Of a DNA stretch of 64,000 nt, positions 61,026 through 64,000 are shown piece after piece. The notes beneath the pieces were generated by a model, which did not search any database, had not been told where the DNA came from, and worked only from the letters and a program-made list of their open reading frames with translations. The number at the start of each line of letters is the position of its first letter. The stretch's first letter is position 1. The DNA lies in assembly GCA_907165135.1 (NCBI GenBank), contig OU015567.1:6267001-6331000 (forward strand), given 5' to 3'. Origin of the DNA: Oikopleura dioica (taxonomy: Eukaryota > Chordata > Appendicularia > Copelata > Oikopleuridae). Made by a program: the position numbers and the translations under genes.

Positions 61026-61040
61026 GAAATCAAGGAAGAG
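61026..61040 (+). repeat. Dispersed motif, copy 8 (intergenic)
   Basis: GAAATCAAGGAAGAG, perfect match, outside any recognised intron. Confidence 0.75.
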
Positions 61041-62342
61041 ATCTCCCGGCCGCCCTCAAAAAGTGAAATAAAAGAGACAAATTAAAAGACGGGGGAGAAT
61101 TAAAACTGACACCGTCAGTTATTTCTATCTCGATTTGAAAATGGAGAATTAAAAAAGAGGGGGCCCCGGCTATTATATATTCGATAGCAGATTACTCGGT
61201 GACTTCTCATCTCTGCCACGATCAATGTCTTATCCATTCAATCGCATCGAAGTGGACGCACAAAAGAGGGGAGAGAGGGTGGAGCCTTAATAGCGCTACT
61301 GTATCCTGACGCTTACGGTGTCACAGGTTGACATAATGAGATCAAATCGAATGAATATTTAATCTTCTTTCAAGTAAGACATTCTCATCGAAAGCGCTTT
61401 ATAAGACGACAAGAGTTACTTTAGGTTATAGGAGGTGACTTTAGCTTCCTTCATACTGAAATTCACCGCCTGTATAACCATATTTGGCACAGTCAGGCGC
61501 AAAATTCCAACTGTATCAAAGGCGTATTTGACTACTTTCTCACCGATAATCACTCGAGAATTAAGGGTCTACCAACCGTTTAAACGCGGCCTCTTCGTCT
61601 CTGAGAAACATCTTATCATTAAAAAATCAGAATGAACCGATGAAATTCAAATATTATTATTCCAAAAACACGAATTTAGGATAGGGATCACGTGAGTTTC
61701 CAGACAAAGTTAATTATTGAACCGACAGAGAATATAAACTGTTTTTCACGTATGTGCCTGCGTATCTACGCAATTTTTAACTACATCAATTATCCCATAA
61801 AAATGCTACCTGGTGTTGAATGATTGCATATTCTGAACATGCATGTTCTTCTCTGATACGAGTATTTGAAGATGCAAGGAGAAGCCAACTCATCTGCATA
61901 TAGATGTACATTTTACGATAAATTATTCATCCGGGGTCATCCCATTATGTGTCTCTTTGACATGTTCTTTTGCCTTTTTCCGTAAAGTTCAATTCTCCTT
62001 CAAAAATATAGACAGAAGTTTTTATGGAATATTTTTTACTTGGAAGAATGAGAAAGATTCTAAAGGATTGTACCAAGGCAGATTTTAAGAAGACAATAAG
62101 ACAAATACAGTCAGCAGCTTATACAGGCGGCCTGAAACGGCAATTCATCTGGCTTTCAGTTTGTTGAGGTGTTGGTGAAGAATTTTGGTTTTGTTGAGAA
62201 ATTCAGTATGAATCGGGAATTAGCGTAATCCTTCAGACAAGAGCAAGACTTCACACAAAATCTCGAAGACGCGGTTTTTCGTCCTTCCGGCCAAGATGAG
62301 CAATTAAGAATGAGATGAGATTTGAGTGATTTGCTAGTCTGC

Positions 62343-64000
62343 TCATGTTCTGCTTCGCTCGAGAGTCTTCCTGATGGTTTGGCGGAAAAGATTCAGGTTG
62401 TACATCATAATCCCTTGAAAAGAAAAAAAATCACCCAGGACTCAATGAAGCTCTGAATACCTCTTTGATCTAGCGCATCTTCTCGGACAACGCAAACGAG
62501 TGCCAAATTGCTCGTAATACCATACAGACACAGGACAATTTCCTCCTTCATCGTCACCCAGCTCTCATGATTCTCATCAAAGGCCGGTATGATCAGGGTG
62601 GCTATTTTGGACAAAATTTTGGGGTCTGGCCATCCAATTTCCATCCAATAAATTTTAAGTCCGAACTATCCATCCAAAATCCAATCCAATCCAAATTTTC
62701 CCAATTCCCCAATTATCCCCAATTCCAATTGGATTTCCAATTTTTTAAAGGCTTCTTTTACTTTGAAAAGAAGGGAAACAGTAATTTTTTATCCGAAAGG
62801 AGGATCGACAGAGTCAAAAAGATGATATTTTATCCGAATTTGTTCATTTTTATCATGAAAATAACCCTTCTTTGCATAGTTTAGAGATATGTTTCTTCTT
62901 GGATCCAATTCCCCCAATTTCTCCCAATTGCCCAATTTTCCCCAACAAAATCCGGTACCCGGGCCATCCAAATTCCATCCAAACCTTATTGGATTGGATC
63001 CAATCCAATTCCAACAAACCCCCAAATCCAAAATAGCCACCCTGGGTATGATATCGTCGTCAGAATCGCCAATCTCAGACAATCTTGAATATTTGAATTA
63101 ATACAGAGACTGGATTGAGAATTGAAAGCTTGAATATTTCATTGGAATCAAGGAAGACTCACCTAGCTCCTTCGTAGACGTTTGAAATTCCGTCGACCAT
63201 TTCGATCATCCCGGAGCAAATTTCATAAATGCTTAGCTGCGTGTTCTCGGCGGGCGAGCTATCCGTTGCGATGAATAATTTCGTCCTCACGTCCATTAGA
63301 TACGCTTTCGCTACATTGGCGTTACTGAAAAAACGCAGATTAATTACAGGCGACAGCTAAATCGACATCACTGCCATACTTGATCATGAGATTGAGCCAC
63401 TTTTCGAGCTGTGCTTGTTCGGGAATTCGTTTCTGGATCACCTTGGACATTGCGTCGAAGATTGTTTGGTCCATCGCCGAGGTCGTCGAGATTTGGATTC
63501 CAATTTGGTCGTTGATGTTTTCTGAAGAGTTTTGTTCAAAGAATTTTGCCCGGCAAGACACTTACCGATGTAATTTAGGGTGTCATCGTGAATTGCGTTG
63601 AGTTCTTCTTCGTTCAAACCGTCTGATTTGTGCATGAAAATGTCAAAGGTCAAGTTTTTATTGTAGTTTTTCAACAGCTCCGCGGACTTGTACAAATCTG
63701 TCAAAGCGTTTTGGTAGCTTTGGCCATCTTGAAAAAGGAGGTAAACGAGGGTAAAGCATGGTTTGTTTCTACCTTGGGAATCGATGACATATATAACTGC
63801 CAATTTTGCCGAGTTGTCGCCAATATCGAGGCCGTTTTCAGAAGCGGGCAAGTGCCACGTGTCTTGTGGCACCTCGGAAAGGTCTTTCATGCCCGGAAAG
63901 TCGACGATTTTCATTTTGGCAAAGGCGTTCATTTGCGTGTCCACCCTGACTTCGATCGTCTGCTCTACGTAAATAATCTGCGTCGGCTGGAGTCCGTCGA
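62343..64000 (-). CDS. RRAGC: RagC/RagD-type GTPase (5' end beyond the window)
   Basis: Partner of RagA/B in amino-acid signalling to mTORC1 at the lysosome. Seen from the window edge: KMKIVDFPGMKDLSEVP (G3), LAVIYVIDSQ, DIFMHKSDGLNEEE (HKxD G4, typical of Rag proteins), IGIQISTTSAMDQTIFDAMS, then the roadblock-like C-terminal domain: LMDVRTKLFIATDSSPAENT, ISNVYEGAR, ENHESWVTMKEEIVLCLYG, SNLALVCVVRED, and the end LNLFRQTIRKTLERSRT. The exon DSDDDIIP / AFDENHES is interrupted by a 451-bp hAT-type MITE. One intron near 63330-63385 does not fit GT-AG (the join KYGS-NANVAKAY needs a TG-AG, GT-CA or GA-GT cut). Confidence 0.85.
62594..63044. mobile_element. 451-bp hAT-type MITE in a RagC/D exon
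   Basis: Inverted ends CAGGGTGGCTATTTTGGA, flanked by the perfect 8-bp direct repeat GGTATGAT (62586-62593 and 63045-63052). CAGGG ends with an 8-bp duplication are typical of hAT. The interior is rich in CCAATT/CCAATCC repeats and has no transposase. Confidence 0.9.
63144..63158 (-). repeat. Dispersed intron motif, copy 9
   Basis: GTCTTCCTTGATTCC immediately after the GTGA donor of a RagC/D intron; sense orientation. Confidence 0.7.

Larger units (their letters stand above)
60243..62342. other. Intergenic region between RagC/D and RHOBTB
   Basis: RHOBTB upstream region with a CRE, one foldback element, one dispersed motif copy and a TATA-like TATTATATATTCGAT near 61172. No gene recognised. 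Confidence 0.4.

Overview
The window is eukaryotic and very compact. Protein genes are split by GT-AG introns of about 30-50 bp, many start codons sit 1-4 bases after a splice-acceptor-like CAG, a few introns need GA-AG or GC-AG ends, and several recognisable genes are animal- or chordate-type (DLG, RHOBTB, VGLL4, FBXO16, DNAAF11, RTEL1, LRR1). Together these suggest a larvacean tunicate such as Oikopleura dioica; the species is an inference from architecture, not a database match.

Layout. 0.1-13.4 kb is a run of minus-strand genes: a rhodanese-like protein, an unrecognised coiled-coil protein, an FBXO16-like F-box protein, the RNA polymerase II large subunit RPB1 with a long heptad CTD, and the replicative helicase subunit MCM7. 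MCM7 diverges from DNAAF11 (cilia dynein assembly, plus strand), followed by LRR1. 17.2-26.1 kb is a tandem array of four copies (one frameshifted) of a two-exon gene family I do not recognise, separated by broken LRR1 fragments and one TA-flanked MITE. 26.5-29.9 kb is a COQ8/UbiB kinase gene broken by a 1.06-kb inverted-repeat transposon with a perfect 9-bp target duplication. 30-46 kb is accessory: an ankyrin protein, a CUB/EGF secreted protein, a DLG-like three-PDZ protein with a small secreted-peptide ORF nested antisense in an intron, and many copies of a palindromic element family. 46.4-64 kb holds a secreted PLA2-fold protein, a KEN-box-containing gene 57 bp downstream of RTEL1, VGLL4 with two TDU motifs, a 13-exon RHOBTB, and an incomplete RagC/D GTPase whose exon carries a 451-bp hAT-type MITE.

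Functional threads: replication and genome maintenance (MCM7, RTEL1, LRR1), transcription (RPB1, VGLL4), signalling (RagC/D, RHOBTB, DLG). The most unusual signals are six CTD introns at one identical heptad position, a 15-bp motif recurring in otherwise unrelated introns, the unknown four-gene array with its readable duplication history, and two transposons sitting in coding exons whose exact removal restores the frame.

Exon boundaries were read by eye from frame continuity, splice dinucleotides and remembered family sequences; coordinates of boundaries may be off by a base or two.
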